Assembly (NCBI RefSeq): GCF_012163145.1
Contig: NZ_JAAVTX010000003.1
Coordinates: 496,001-560,000 of the forward strand
Length of the DNA stretch: 64,000 nucleotides
Direction: 5' to 3'
Source: Falsiroseomonas frigidaquae
Lineage (GTDB): Bacteria > Pseudomonadota > Alphaproteobacteria > Acetobacterales > Acetobacteraceae
In this document: piece by piece, positions 34,178-41,765 of the stretch
Numbering within the stretch: the stretch's first letter is position 1
How the letters are laid out: every line of letters starts with the position of its first letter
The notes under the pieces: model-generated
What the model was told of the DNA's origin: nothing
What the model saw: only the letters and a program-made list of their open reading frames with translations
Database searches by the model: none
Translations under genes and position numbers: made by a program

Positions 34178-35050
34178 ATGCCCGAAGACCCGAAGAACCT
34201 GCAACCGCCGCAGCACCAGGACCGCCAGCCGGGCCTGGAATCCGAGATGACGCCGCGCCCCCGCTCCGCCATGGAGGGCTGGCGCGCCGCCGGCAAGCTG
34301 GAAGGCCGCACCGCGCTGATCAGCGGCGGCGATTCCGGCATCGGCCGCGCGGTCGCCATCGGCTTCGCCAAGGAGGGCGCCGATGTGGTGATCCTGCACA
34401 AGGAGGAACCACAGGACGCCGAGGACACCCGCGCCCATGTCGAGGCCGCCGGCCGCCGCTGCGAGGTGATCGCCGGCGACATCGGCGATGCCGCCTTCTG
34501 CCGCGACGCGGTGGCGCGCGCGGTGAAGTTCCTCGGCGGGCGCATCGACATCCTGGTGAACAACGCGGCCGAGCAGCATGAGTGCAAGGATTTCGCCGAA
34601 ATCCCGGAGGCGCAGATAGAGCGCACCTTCCGCACCAATATCCTCGGCATGATGTGGCTGACCAAGGCGGCGCTGCCGCATATCCCGAAGGGCGGGTCGA
34701 TCATCAACACCACCTCAATCACCGCCTACCAGGGCAGCCCGGAGCTGATCGACTACGCCTCCACCAAAGGTGCCATCGTCGGCTTCACCCGCAGCCTGGC
34801 GAAGGCGATCTGGAAGGACCGGCAGATCCGCGTGAACGCCGTGGCGCCTGGCCCGATCTGGACGCCGCTGATCCCGGCCTCATTCGGCGAGGAACGCACG
34901 GCGCAGCACGGCGCCAGCACCACCATCGGTCGCGCCGGGCAGCCGGACGAGGTGGCGCCGGCCTATCTGTTCCTCGCCTCGGAACAGGACAGTTCCTATT
35001 TCACCGGCCAGGTCCTGCATCCGAATGGCGGCACGGTGGTGAATGCCTGA
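34178..35050 (+). CDS. SDR-family oxidoreductase (general-stress YhxC/YdaD-like)
   Basis: This 290-aa short-chain dehydrogenase has a 40-residue hydrophilic N-terminal extension (Gln/Pro-rich), then the NAD(P) motif SGGDSGIGRA, the NNAA motif, the active-site Ser in TTSITAYQG and YASTKGA with the catalytic Tyr and Lys, and a C-terminal HPNGGTVVNA. This long-N-terminus form resembles stress-induced SDRs of bacteria such as Bacillus YhxC and YdaD. The substrate is unknown. It is followed by a small hydrophilic gene 13 bp downstream. Confidence 0.85.
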   Translation: MPEDPKNLQPPQHQDRQPGLESEMTPRPRSAMEGWRAAGKLEGRTALISGGDSGIGRAVAIGFAKEGADVVILHKEEPQDAEDTRAHVEAAGRRCEVIAGDIGDAAFCRDAVARAVKFLGGRIDILVNNAAEQHECKDFAEIPEAQIERTFRTNILGMMWLTKAALPHIPKGGSIINTTSITAYQGSPELIDYASTKGAIVGFTRSLAKAIWKDRQIRVNAVAPGPIWTPLIPASFGEERTAQHGASTTIGRAGQPDEVAPAYLFLASEQDSSYFTGQVLHPNGGTVVNA

Positions 35051-35063
35051 GGAGGAGAACCCC

Positions 35064-35309
35064 ATGACCAAGCCCGACAAGCCCACCCCCGGCGCGCTGC
35101 CCGAACGCCAGCCCATGCCGGAAGGCAGCAGCGGCACCGGCATTCCCGCCGGCACCGCGCGCAAGGGCACCGACAACCGGCCGGATATCGGCGACGAGGT
35201 TTCGGGCAAGCGCCTGATCGACCAGGTCGAGGGCAAGAAGACCGAGGATCTGGCGCCCGAGGCCAAGGGCGGCGCCGGTGCCGGCCGCCGCTGGGCCGGC
35301 GATTCCTGA
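35064..35309 (+). CDS. Small hydrophilic (probably disordered) protein
   Basis: This 81-aa protein is rich in Pro, Gly, Lys and Glu and lacks hydrophobic segments, so it is probably disordered. The start is the ATG at 35064 with a strong GGAGGAG eight bases upstream; an upstream ATG at 35043 lies inside the SDR end and lacks such a site. The coupling to a stress-type SDR suggests a stress-protective role of the hydrophilin kind, which is inference. Confidence 0.6.
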   Translation: MTKPDKPTPGALPERQPMPEGSSGTGIPAGTARKGTDNRPDIGDEVSGKRLIDQVEGKKTEDLAPEAKGGAGAGRRWAGDS

Positions 35310-35325
35310 TAGCCTGCCTTCGCTG

Positions 35326-35374
35326 AGAGGGTGATTCACCGCTGCGGCGAGTCCGCCTTCGCGGATCACACTCT
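35326..35374. terminator. Two-part hairpin between convergent genes
   Basis: AGAGGGTGAT (35326-35335) pairs with ATCACACTCT (35365-35374) with one mismatch. Nested inside is TCCGC-CTTC-GCGGA (35352-35365), a tight four-base-loop hairpin. It fills the gap between the small hydrophilic gene and the extensin-like gene, which converge. Confidence 0.5.
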
Positions 35375-36062
35375 ACCGGCAGGCGCGCCAGGGCCCCATG
35401 TCGAAGTGGAAATGGTCCCGGTGCGCCGCATTGTAGTCCGGGCCGAGCACGGCGCGGAACCAGTCGCAGGCGCCATCGCGCAGCGCCCGCAGGAAGGCGC
35501 CCTCCGCGCCCGTTGAATCCCAGTGCCGCAGCAGCGTGATTTGCCGCCCGTCGCGCAGGGTGAAGCCGGCGACGTCGATGGCGTTCGCCGTGGCATGCTG
35601 GCTGCGGCGGCCGCTGCGCGCATGATTCACGTTGCGGCAGTTCTGCGTGCCGAGGTGCCGCAGGCTGGCAACCTCCGTCCCCAGATGCCGTTGGGCGGCC
35701 GGCTGCATCACCTGCGTCTCGAACAGCGCCCAGGCGGCGGCGACGCGGCAGGTGGCAATGGGGGTCGAGGGCGCCAGCGGCGTCGCGGCGGGCAGGCGCA
35801 CCGCATTACGGATCTCGCAGCCGATGTCGGAGGCGCGGTCCGCCACGCGCTGCACAGGCCGCCCCGTGGTCTCCAGCGCGGCGAAGCAGGCCTGCGGCTG
35901 CATCGCCAGGCGGCGCAGCTTAAATCCCGTCACCCAGTTCGGGGCCGCGGCCAGGTCCAGCGGCTCGCGCGGGTCCCATTCCGGTGGCAGGTAGCGCAGG
36001 CCATACCAGCCCGCGCCGCCCAGCATACCCAGCAGCAGCACCCACAGCAGAAATCGTCGCAT
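35373..36062 (-). CDS. Extensin-family (extensin-like C-terminal domain) protein
   Basis: This 229-aa protein has an N-terminal membrane anchor or uncleaved signal (about 3-22). An extensin-like domain follows with CEIRNAVRL, MQPAAQRHLG, HATANAIDVAGF and a C-terminal DHFHFDMGPW. The paired His and Asp residues resemble a peptidase-like metal site of the LAS/VanY type, but the true function of bacterial extensin-like proteins is not established. The start is the ATG at 36060-36062. It is 22 bp behind the GntR regulator gene. Confidence 0.8.
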   Translation of the reverse strand: MRRFLLWVLLLGMLGGAGWYGLRYLPPEWDPREPLDLAAAPNWVTGFKLRRLAMQPQACFAALETTGRPVQRVADRASDIGCEIRNAVRLPAATPLAPSTPIATCRVAAAWALFETQVMQPAAQRHLGTEVASLRHLGTQNCRNVNHARSGRRSQHATANAIDVAGFTLRDGRQITLLRHWDSTGAEGAFLRALRDGACDWFRAVLGPDYNAAHRDHFHFDMGPWRACR

Positions 36063-36084
36063 GGGGCGCCATGTGGGGGCGCCT

Positions 36085-36807
36085 TCAGAGCGGCGCCAGC
36101 GCCGCCCTGCCGGCAATCTCGAAGCGGTTCGCCGGCTGCACCAGGCGGGAGAAGGTCATCGCCACGCCATCGGTGAAGGTGGTGCGGCGGATCACCAGGC
36201 AGGGCTGGCTGCGCGGCACATCCAGCAGCCGCGCCAGCGCCGCATCGGGCAGGATCGCGCTGACCGCCTGCTCCATCTCATTCGCCCGGCCGGTGCGGAC
36301 CAGATGCGCGAAGGTGGTGAAGCGGCGATAATCCTGGTCGAGATAGCCGGCGGAATAGCCGGACCGCAGCCAGCGCGCCTCGTGCTGGATCGGCGCCGTG
36401 TCGCCGCGATGCAGGATGGCGCTATGCGGCACCGGGGCGCCGGGCGGCAGGCCCAGCGCCTGGGCGGCTTCCGCCGGCAGCGGCGCGGCGGCCAGCGCCA
36501 AGACCTGGCAGGACCAGGCCATGCCGCGCCCGGCGATCTCCTCCGCGATATCCTCGATGGTCATCAGCCCGAAGCGCGGCTTGTCCCGCGCCACGAAAGT
36601 GCCGACGCCCGCCACCTTCTGCAGCACCCCGTCCCGCGCCAGCTCCGCGAAGGCGCGGTTGATGGTGATGCGCGACACGCCAAGCGCCGGCCCCAGCGCA
36701 TTCTCGGACGGAATTCGCGTGCCGGGCGGCCAGCTGCCGTCGCGGATGCGCGCCGTGACATGCGCCTTCACCACGGCATAGAGCGGCTTCGGCGTCTCCT
36801 CCCGCAT
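36085..36807 (-). CDS. GntR-family (HutC/UTRA subfamily) transcriptional regulator
   Basis: This 240-aa protein has an N-terminal winged helix (about 8-75; PSENALGPALGVSRITINRA is the recognition part, then GVGTFVA) and a C-terminal UTRA ligand-binding domain (about 90-235). HutC-type repressors usually sense a small metabolite and control adjacent catabolic or uptake genes. It overlaps the oxygenase stop (TGATG), and the divergent ABC importer starts 156 bp beyond the oxygenase. A palindrome in that gap is a likely operator. Confidence 0.85.
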   Translation of the reverse strand: MREETPKPLYAVVKAHVTARIRDGSWPPGTRIPSENALGPALGVSRITINRAFAELARDGVLQKVAGVGTFVARDKPRFGLMTIEDIAEEIAGRGMAWSCQVLALAAAPLPAEAAQALGLPPGAPVPHSAILHRGDTAPIQHEARWLRSGYSAGYLDQDYRRFTTFAHLVRTGRANEMEQAVSAILPDAALARLLDVPRSQPCLVIRRTTFTDGVAMTFSRLVQPANRFEIAGRAALAPL

Positions 36808-37763
36808 CAGGCCGATTTGCGGTAGGCGAAGGCCTGGGCGAAGCGGCCGAGGATATGCGCGCCGCAGGTGGTGGGCTCATACACCGGCTGCGCCGCGCCC
36901 AGCGCGCGCGGGTCGATCGCCGCGTCGAAATTCGGGTCGTAGAAGGTGGCGATGGACATGCGTTCATGGCCGGATCGGTTGACCACGCGGTGCGGCGTGC
37001 TGGCGAAGCGGTCATTCGACCAGCGGCCGAGCAGGTCGCCCACATTCACCACCAGCGTGCCGGGGATCGACGGTGCCGGGATCCAGGCGCCGGATTGCCT
37101 TTCCCGCACCTCCAGCCCGCCACTGTCATCCTGCCAGAGCAGGGTGATGCAGCCGAAATCGGTGTGCGGGGCGACGCCGAAGCCATCCGTGTCATCGGCC
37201 GGCTGCGGCGGGTAGAAGATTGCCTGGGTGCGTTGCAGCGGCAGGGTGTAGCTGGGCTCGAAGAAGGCCGCGGGCAGGTCCAGGCTGACGGCCACCGCAC
37301 GCAGCAGGCGGGCGCCGCAGGCACCGACGGCGCTGAAATACGCCTCCATAGCCGGCTTCAATTCGGGCACCGCTTCGGGCCATTGGTTCGGGCCGCGCAG
37401 CTTCTCCCCGGCCAGCACCACCGGATGGTCCTCCGGCAGGTCGAGGCCGATGGAGAAGAACTCCTTCAGGTCGGGCTTCTTCGCCCCCTCCATCACCGCG
37501 CCGCCGGCCCGGTGCCAGCCGCGATGCACCAGATTGGCGCGGGTTTCCGCCTTCACCGCCTCCGGCAGGTGGAAGAAGCGGCGGCTGGCGGCGACGGCCT
37601 GTTCGATCACCGCATCGGGCACACCGTGGTTGCGGATGTAGAAGAAGCCAGGACCTGTGCAGGCGGCCCGGATGGCTGCCGCAACGCTGTGCAGATCGCC
37701 GCCGGCGGCGCAATCCGCGGCGTCGATGACCGGAAGTCCCTGTTGGACGGCGTCATCGGGCAT
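36807..37763 (-). CDS. Isopenicillin-N-synthase-like Fe(II)/2-oxoglutarate oxygenase
   Basis: This 318-aa protein has the DIOX_N and 2OG-Fe(II) domains of the IPNS-like family. FFYIRNHGVPD lies near residue 40. The iron ligands are HTD in APHTDFG and a distal His in TPHRVVNRSG, whose Arg would bind the 2-oxoglutarate carboxylate. Such enzymes hydroxylate or desaturate small molecules; the substrate is unknown. It shares an operon with a HutC-type regulator and faces an amino-acid-type importer, so it may act on an imported amino acid or related compound. The start is the ATG at 37761-37763. Confidence 0.85.
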   Translation of the reverse strand: MPDDAVQQGLPVIDAADCAAGGDLHSVAAAIRAACTGPGFFYIRNHGVPDAVIEQAVAASRRFFHLPEAVKAETRANLVHRGWHRAGGAVMEGAKKPDLKEFFSIGLDLPEDHPVVLAGEKLRGPNQWPEAVPELKPAMEAYFSAVGACGARLLRAVAVSLDLPAAFFEPSYTLPLQRTQAIFYPPQPADDTDGFGVAPHTDFGCITLLWQDDSGGLEVRERQSGAWIPAPSIPGTLVVNVGDLLGRWSNDRFASTPHRVVNRSGHERMSIATFYDPNFDAAIDPRALGAAQPVYEPTTCGAHILGRFAQAFAYRKSA

Positions 37764-37809
37764 GATGAAATGCTCCGAACGATCCGGGCTTGATTGCGCG
37801 GTGAAGTGA

Positions 37810-37837
37810 AGCCTACGGTCATGACCTGTCATGTCAA
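37810..37837 (-). promoter_or_regulatory. Candidate promoter with palindromic operator for oxygenase/GntR operon
   Basis: On the minus strand TTGACA (37837-37832) and TAGGCT (37815-37810) are 16 bases apart, about 45 bp before the oxygenase ATG. Between them lie the inverted repeats ATGAC-CT-GTCAT (37821-37832) and GGTCATGACC (37817-37826). A palindrome inside the promoter spacer is where a GntR-type repressor would block transcription, and it is also in front of the divergent importer. Confidence 0.5.
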
Positions 37838-37919
37838 CCTGCTTTGCAGGGCATGGCGAGACGGGGGTGCGCCGGCGCGGCCGGACGACAACACGCAGGC
37901 CGCCAAGGCCGAGGAGAGC

Positions 37920-38759
37920 ATGATGACGAAGCTGCCGATTTCGCGGCGCGCGGTGCTGGCCGCCGCGGCGCTTGCCGCCCCCGCTTTGCTGGCCACCCGC
38001 AGCGCCAGCGCCAACAACCTGGAGAAGGCGCGCGCGGCCGGCGAGCTCCTGGTGGCGACGGAGCTGCACTTCGCCCCCTTCGACTTCACCGAGGGTGGCC
38101 GCCAGACCGGCATGAACAGCGAGATCTTCGCCGAGATCGGCAAGGCGCTGAACCTGCGCATCCGCTTCCAGGACCTGCCCTGGCCCGGCGTGCTGCCCGG
38201 TCTGGAAGCCGGCCGCTTCGACCTGGTCGCCGGCCCCGCCACCATCACCAAGGCGCGGATGGAGCGCTACCGCTTCTGCGCGCCGATCGCCGATGCCACC
38301 GTGGCCCTGCTGAAGCGCGCCAGCGACGCGTCCATCACCAAGCCGGAGGACATCAACGGCAAGACGGTGGGCTGCGCGCAGGCGACGGCGCAGCTCACCC
38401 AGCTGCAGAACTTCATCCGCGACAAGGGCCTGAACGTGCAGGTCCGCGAATACCAGTCCTTCAGCGAGACCTATGCCGACCTCGCCGCCGGGCGCATCGT
38501 CGCGGTGGCCAATTCGCTGCCCAACATCGCCTATGTCGCGCAGCAGCGCCGGGTCTTCGCGGTGGTCAGCCCGCCCTTCGGCGCCAAGGTCTATTTCGGC
38601 TATCTCGGCCGCAAGGATGCCGAGACGGCGCCGCTGCTGGATGCGATCGACGGCGTGATCGACGCGATGCGCACCGATGGCCGCCTGGCCGCGCTGCAGA
38701 CCAAGTGGTTCGGCCAGTCCTTCGAAGTGCCGGCCCGCGTCGTCGAAGCCAACGCCTGA
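37920..38759 (+). CDS. ABC importer periplasmic amino-acid-type binding protein
   Basis: This 279-aa family-3 solute-binding protein has a Tat/Sec-like leader (SRRAVLAAAALAAPALL) with a likely cleavage after SASA. Typical segments follow: ELLVATELHFAPFDF, NSEIFAEIGKALNLRIRF, PGVLPGLEAGRFDLVAG and YVAQQRRVFAVV. It captures a small polar ligand in the periplasm. The start is the ATG at 37920 with GAGGAGAG just before it. It leads a four-gene importer operon. Confidence 0.88.
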   Translation: MMTKLPISRRAVLAAAALAAPALLATRSASANNLEKARAAGELLVATELHFAPFDFTEGGRQTGMNSEIFAEIGKALNLRIRFQDLPWPGVLPGLEAGRFDLVAGPATITKARMERYRFCAPIADATVALLKRASDASITKPEDINGKTVGCAQATAQLTQLQNFIRDKGLNVQVREYQSFSETYADLAAGRIVAVANSLPNIAYVAQQRRVFAVVSPPFGAKVYFGYLGRKDAETAPLLDAIDGVIDAMRTDGRLAALQTKWFGQSFEVPARVVEANA

Positions 38760-38766
38760 CAGGAAT

Positions 38767-38789
38767 GGGCGGGCCCGCGCGGCCCGCCC
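38767..38789 (+). promoter_or_regulatory. Intergenic mRNA hairpin between binding-protein and permease genes
   Basis: GGGCGGGCC (38767-38775) pairs perfectly with GGCCCGCCC (38781-38789) around CGCGC, directly after the binding-protein stop. With no T-run it probably protects or partly terminates the message, so that binding protein is made in excess over the permeases, as in other importer operons. Confidence 0.5.
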
Positions 38790-38814
38790 GCATCGATCCG
38801 AAGAACCCAAGCCC

Positions 38815-39441
38815 TTGGACTTCATCATCGAGGCGCTGCCGTCCATGCTCTGGGCGACGGTCGCCACCATCTGGATCTCGGCCGCCGCCGTGCTCATCGG
38901 CTTCGTCATCGGCGTGCCGCTGGCGGTGGCCTGCGATGGCGGGCGGGGCTGGGCGCTGGTCTATGTCAGCTTCTTCCGCGGCGTGCCGCTGCTGATCCAG
39001 CTTCTGCTGGCCTATTACGCGCTGCCCTTCATCGGCATCGACCTGCCACCGCTGGTCGCCGCCATCGGCACGCTCGGCCTGTGCTGCGCCGCCTATATGG
39101 CGGAAATCATCCGCGGCGGCTTCGCGCTGGTGCCGAAGGGTGGGCTGGAGGCGGCGCGGCTATTGGGGCTGACGCCGCTGCAGACCCTGCTCCGCATCCG
39201 CCTGCCGATCTCCGCCCAGGCGATGCGCCCGGCGCTGATCAGCGAGGCGATCCTGATCGTGAAGGCCTCCTCCCTGATCTCCGTCGTCGGCATCCTGGAA
39301 CTGACGCGCAGCGCACAGGCGCTGGCGTCGAGTACCTTCGAGCCGCTGCCCGCCTATGCGCTGTGCGGCGCCATCTACCTGCTGATCAACCTGGCGCTGA
39401 TGCTGGTCGCGCGCGGCCGCGATCCGGGGCGGGCGGCATGA
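38815..39441 (+). CDS. ABC importer permease 1 (HisM/GlnP family)
   Basis: This 208-aa polar-amino-acid permease has about five helices and the EAA loop EAARLLGLTPLQTLLRIRLP, which contacts the ATPase. No ATG precedes the conserved N-terminus in frame, so the likely start is the TTG at 38815 (reading LDFIIEALPSM). The ATG at 38845 would remove the start of helix 1. Its stop overlaps the next permease ATG (ATGA). Confidence 0.85.
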   Translation: MDFIIEALPSMLWATVATIWISAAAVLIGFVIGVPLAVACDGGRGWALVYVSFFRGVPLLIQLLLAYYALPFIGIDLPPLVAAIGTLGLCCAAYMAEIIRGGFALVPKGGLEAARLLGLTPLQTLLRIRLPISAQAMRPALISEAILIVKASSLISVVGILELTRSAQALASSTFEPLPAYALCGAIYLLINLALMLVARGRDPGRAA

Positions 39442-40091
39442 TCGCGGCGCTACTGGAGAGTTTCGCCGCCGCCGCGCGCGGCCTGCCGCTGACGCTGGCG
39501 ATCTGGGGCGCCGGCGTCGCCACCGGCCTGGCGCTCGGCTTTGTCATCGGCGCGGTGCGCTTCTTCGCCCCCGCCGCCCTGTCCTGGCCGCTGGCCGCGG
39601 TGGTGGAGGCGGTGCGCGGCGTACCCTTCCTGGTGCAGTGTTTTCTTCTGTATTTCGGCGGCCCCTTCATCGGCATCGACCTGACGCCGATCGTGGCCGG
39701 ATGGGTCGCGCTGTCGGTCTATGGCGCGGCCTATTTCTCCGAGGTGTTCCGCGCCGGCTTCATGGCGGTGCCGCCGGGGCATCTCGAAGCCGCGCGCATG
39801 CTCGGCATTCCGCGCAACCAGGCGGTGCTGCGGATCATGCTGCCGATGATGGCGCTGGCCGTGCTGCCCTCGCTCGCCAATCTCGCCGTCATCCTGATCA
39901 AGGAGACCGCCATCCTGTCCATCATCACCGTGCCGGAGCTGACCTTCCGGGTGCAGGGCGTCGGCTCCGCCACCTTTGCCTTTGCCGAAACCACGCTGGT
40001 CCTCGCATTGGTCTACTGGGCTCTGGTGGAGGCAACGGCCGTCGCCTCCCGCCACGCCGAACGCCGCATCGCCCGGGCGCTGGCGGCATGA
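39438..40091 (+). CDS. ABC importer permease 2 (HisM/GlnP family)
   Basis: This 217-aa second polar-amino-acid permease is homologous to the first. It has about five helices and the EAA loop HLEAARMLGIPRNQAVLRIM. The two permeases would form a heterodimer in the inner membrane. The ATG at 39438 overlaps the upstream stop, and its own stop overlaps the ATPase ATG. Confidence 0.87.
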   Translation: MIAALLESFAAAARGLPLTLAIWGAGVATGLALGFVIGAVRFFAPAALSWPLAAVVEAVRGVPFLVQCFLLYFGGPFIGIDLTPIVAGWVALSVYGAAYFSEVFRAGFMAVPPGHLEAARMLGIPRNQAVLRIMLPMMALAVLPSLANLAVILIKETAILSIITVPELTFRVQGVGSATFAFAETTLVLALVYWALVEATAVASRHAERRIARALAA

Positions 40092-40828
40092 GCGCGCCGA
40101 TCCTGTCCGTCCGCGCGCTGGAACGCCGCGTCGGCGATGTGGAGATCCTGCGCCGCATCGACCTGGACGTGATGCCGGGCGAGGCGATCGGCGTGATCGG
40201 GCCAAGCGGATCCGGCAAATCCTCCCTGCTGCGCTGCATCGCCGGGCTGGACGAAGTTTCGGGCGGCGCGGTGATGGTGGAGGGCCGGCAGACCAGGCCG
40301 GGCGATGGCGCCGTCGGCATGGTGTTCCAGCAGTTCAACCTGTGGCCGCATCTGACGGCGCGGGAAAATGTGGCGCTGGCGCTGAAGCTGGTGCGCAGGA
40401 TGCCGGCGGCGGATGCCGCGGCGAAGGCGGATGCGGCGCTGGCGCGCGTCGGTCTCGGTGCGCTGGGCGGGCGCAAGCCGGCGGCGCTGTCCGGCGGCCA
40501 GCAGCAGCGCGTCGCCATCGCCCGCACGCTGGCGATGGAACCCCGCGTGCTGCTGTTCGACGAGCCCACCGCGGCGCTGGACCCGGAGCTGACGACGGAG
40601 GTGCTGGACGTGATCCGCGACCTGGCCGCCGCCGGCACCACCATGCTGGTGGTGAGCCACGAGATGGGCTTCATCGCCCGGCTGTCGACGCGGGTGGTCT
40701 TCCTCGACCATGGCGTGGTGGTGCAGGCCGCACCGCCGGCCGCGCTGTTCGGCGCCCAGGCGGAACCCCGCGTGCGCAGCTTCCTGCAGACCTATCTCGA
40801 CCGCGTCGCCTGGGCCCGGGACGCCTGA
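40088..40828 (+). CDS. ABC importer ATPase
   Basis: This 246-aa ATPase powers the importer. It has Walker A GPSGSGKS, the Q-loop VFQQFNLWPH, signature LSGGQQQR, Walker B VLLFDEPTAALDP and the switch His in VVSHEMGF. This pattern is typical of polar amino-acid importers (GlnQ/HisP family). It is the last gene of the operon and is followed by two strong hairpins. Confidence 0.92.
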   Translation: MSAPILSVRALERRVGDVEILRRIDLDVMPGEAIGVIGPSGSGKSSLLRCIAGLDEVSGGAVMVEGRQTRPGDGAVGMVFQQFNLWPHLTARENVALALKLVRRMPAADAAAKADAALARVGLGALGGRKPAALSGGQQQRVAIARTLAMEPRVLLFDEPTAALDPELTTEVLDVIRDLAAAGTTMLVVSHEMGFIARLSTRVVFLDHGVVVQAAPPAALFGAQAEPRVRSFLQTYLDRVAWARDA

Positions 40829-40836
40829 AACGCTAA

Positions 40837-40868
40837 ACGCGCGCCCGGCCCGAGGGCCGGACGCGCGT
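40837..40868 (+). terminator. Strong hairpin after the ABC importer operon
   Basis: ACGCGCG (40837-40843) pairs with CGCGCGT (40862-40868), and CCGGCC (40845-40850) with GGCCGG (40855-40860), with one mismatch between them and a CGAG loop. It lies 8 bp after the ATPase stop. No T-run follows. Confidence 0.6.
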
Positions 40869-40883
40869 CCAGGAAGCACCATG

Positions 40884-40907
40884 GACCGGCCCCGCGAAGG
40901 GCCGGTC
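40884..40907. terminator. Second hairpin, shared with the PEP-CTERM gene
   Basis: GACCGGCCC (40884-40892) pairs perfectly with GGGCCGGTC (40899-40907) around CGCGAA. It sits between convergent genes, 8 bp from the PEP-CTERM stop, and can act in both directions. Confidence 0.6.
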
Positions 40908-40915
40908 GTAGGGGT

Positions 40916-41611
40916 TCAGGCCTTGTTGCGGCGCACGCGGCGCACCAGGCCCATGCCCAGCAGCGCGGTGCCGAACAGCGCGAGGGAGGCCGGCTCCGGC
41001 ACCTTCACGATCTGCGAGGTGGCCTGCAGGCCAGCCTGGCCGCCCGTGAAGGTCGCGGTGATCACCACGGTCTCCGAGAACAGCTCGTTCGGCAGCTCGA
41101 CATTGGCAACGATGGCCGGGCTGGAGTTGGTCGGGCCGTCGTCCCAGCTCTGCGTCGCGATCTGCTCGCCACGGCCGAAGGCGGTGTTGTCGATGCTGAC
41201 ATAGTTGGTCAACGTGATGTCATCGACGAACTGGCCGTTGGTCAGGAAGTTGGAGGTGAAGGTGCTCGCCAGGCTGGCGAACAGGCCACCGGCCAGCTCC
41301 GAGGTCAGGTCGGTCTGCGTGAACTCGATACGGATCGTGTGCGTGCCCGTGAAGGGGTTGCCGGAGATGCTGGTGGTCTGCGCCAGCAGCGACGGCTCGG
41401 CCACCAGCGGCGCACCCTGCGCCGAGGCGCTGACGCTGAAGTTCGGCGTGCTGCCGGAGGTGAAGATGGAGCCGCCGGTCGAGGTCTGGCTCAGCGAGCC
41501 GACCAGGGCATCATCCTCGAACACCTGCACCGAAAGGGTCGGGGCGGCCTGCGCCGCGCTGAATGCCGCGAGGCTGAAAAGGCCGACGCCGGCCGCGAGA
41601 ATCTTGTTCAT
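40916..41611 (-). CDS. PEP-CTERM sorting-domain exported protein (exosortase substrate)
   Basis: This 231-aa protein has a Sec signal (MNKILAAGVGLFSLAAFSAAQA), then a Thr/Ser/Asn-rich beta-type body without cysteines. A C-terminal sorting tag VPEPASLALFGTALLGMG precedes the basic RRVRRNK. The Pro-Glu-Pro motif, hydrophobic helix and Arg-rich end are exactly the signal recognised by exosortases, which cleave or attach the protein at the cell surface or in the matrix. It lies downstream of xrtA but has its own sigma-54 promoter. The start is the ATG at 41609-41611 with AGGGAAG upstream. Confidence 0.9.
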   Translation of the reverse strand: MNKILAAGVGLFSLAAFSAAQAAPTLSVQVFEDDALVGSLSQTSTGGSIFTSGSTPNFSVSASAQGAPLVAEPSLLAQTTSISGNPFTGTHTIRIEFTQTDLTSELAGGLFASLASTFTSNFLTNGQFVDDITLTNYVSIDNTAFGRGEQIATQSWDDGPTNSSPAIVANVELPNELFSETVVITATFTGGQAGLQATSQIVKVPEPASLALFGTALLGMGLVRRVRRNKA

Positions 41612-41667
41612 GATGACTTCCCTACGCTTCTGCGGATGCCGGAACGCCCGCACCCTGAGCCATGATT

Positions 41668-41683
41668 AGCAAGCACCGTGCCA
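41668..41683 (-). promoter_or_regulatory. Sigma-54 (RpoN) promoter of the PEP-CTERM gene
   Basis: On the minus strand the sequence is TGGCACGGTGCTTGCT, a perfect fit to the consensus TGGCAC-N5-TTGC(A/T), with GG and GC in correct spacing. Transcription should start near 41657, giving a leader of about 46 bases. An A/T-rich tract (41688-41710) lies just upstream. The sigma-54 activator PrsR is encoded in the same locus. Confidence 0.85.
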
Positions 41684-41736
41684 GAGTGTTTTTCTGTTAT
41701 TTTTCATATGTTTATGCCGACTTGCGGCAGACCTGC

Positions 41737-41758
41737 CGGCGGGCCGTAAGGCCTGCCG
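41737..41758 (-). terminator. Hairpin after the exosortase operon
   Basis: A nine-pair stem (including one G-T pair) with a four-base GTAA loop follows the xrtA stop by 7 bp. It would separate the long xrtA operon from the independently promoted PEP-CTERM gene. No clear T-run follows. Confidence 0.45.
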
Positions 41759-41765
41759 ACAGTCC

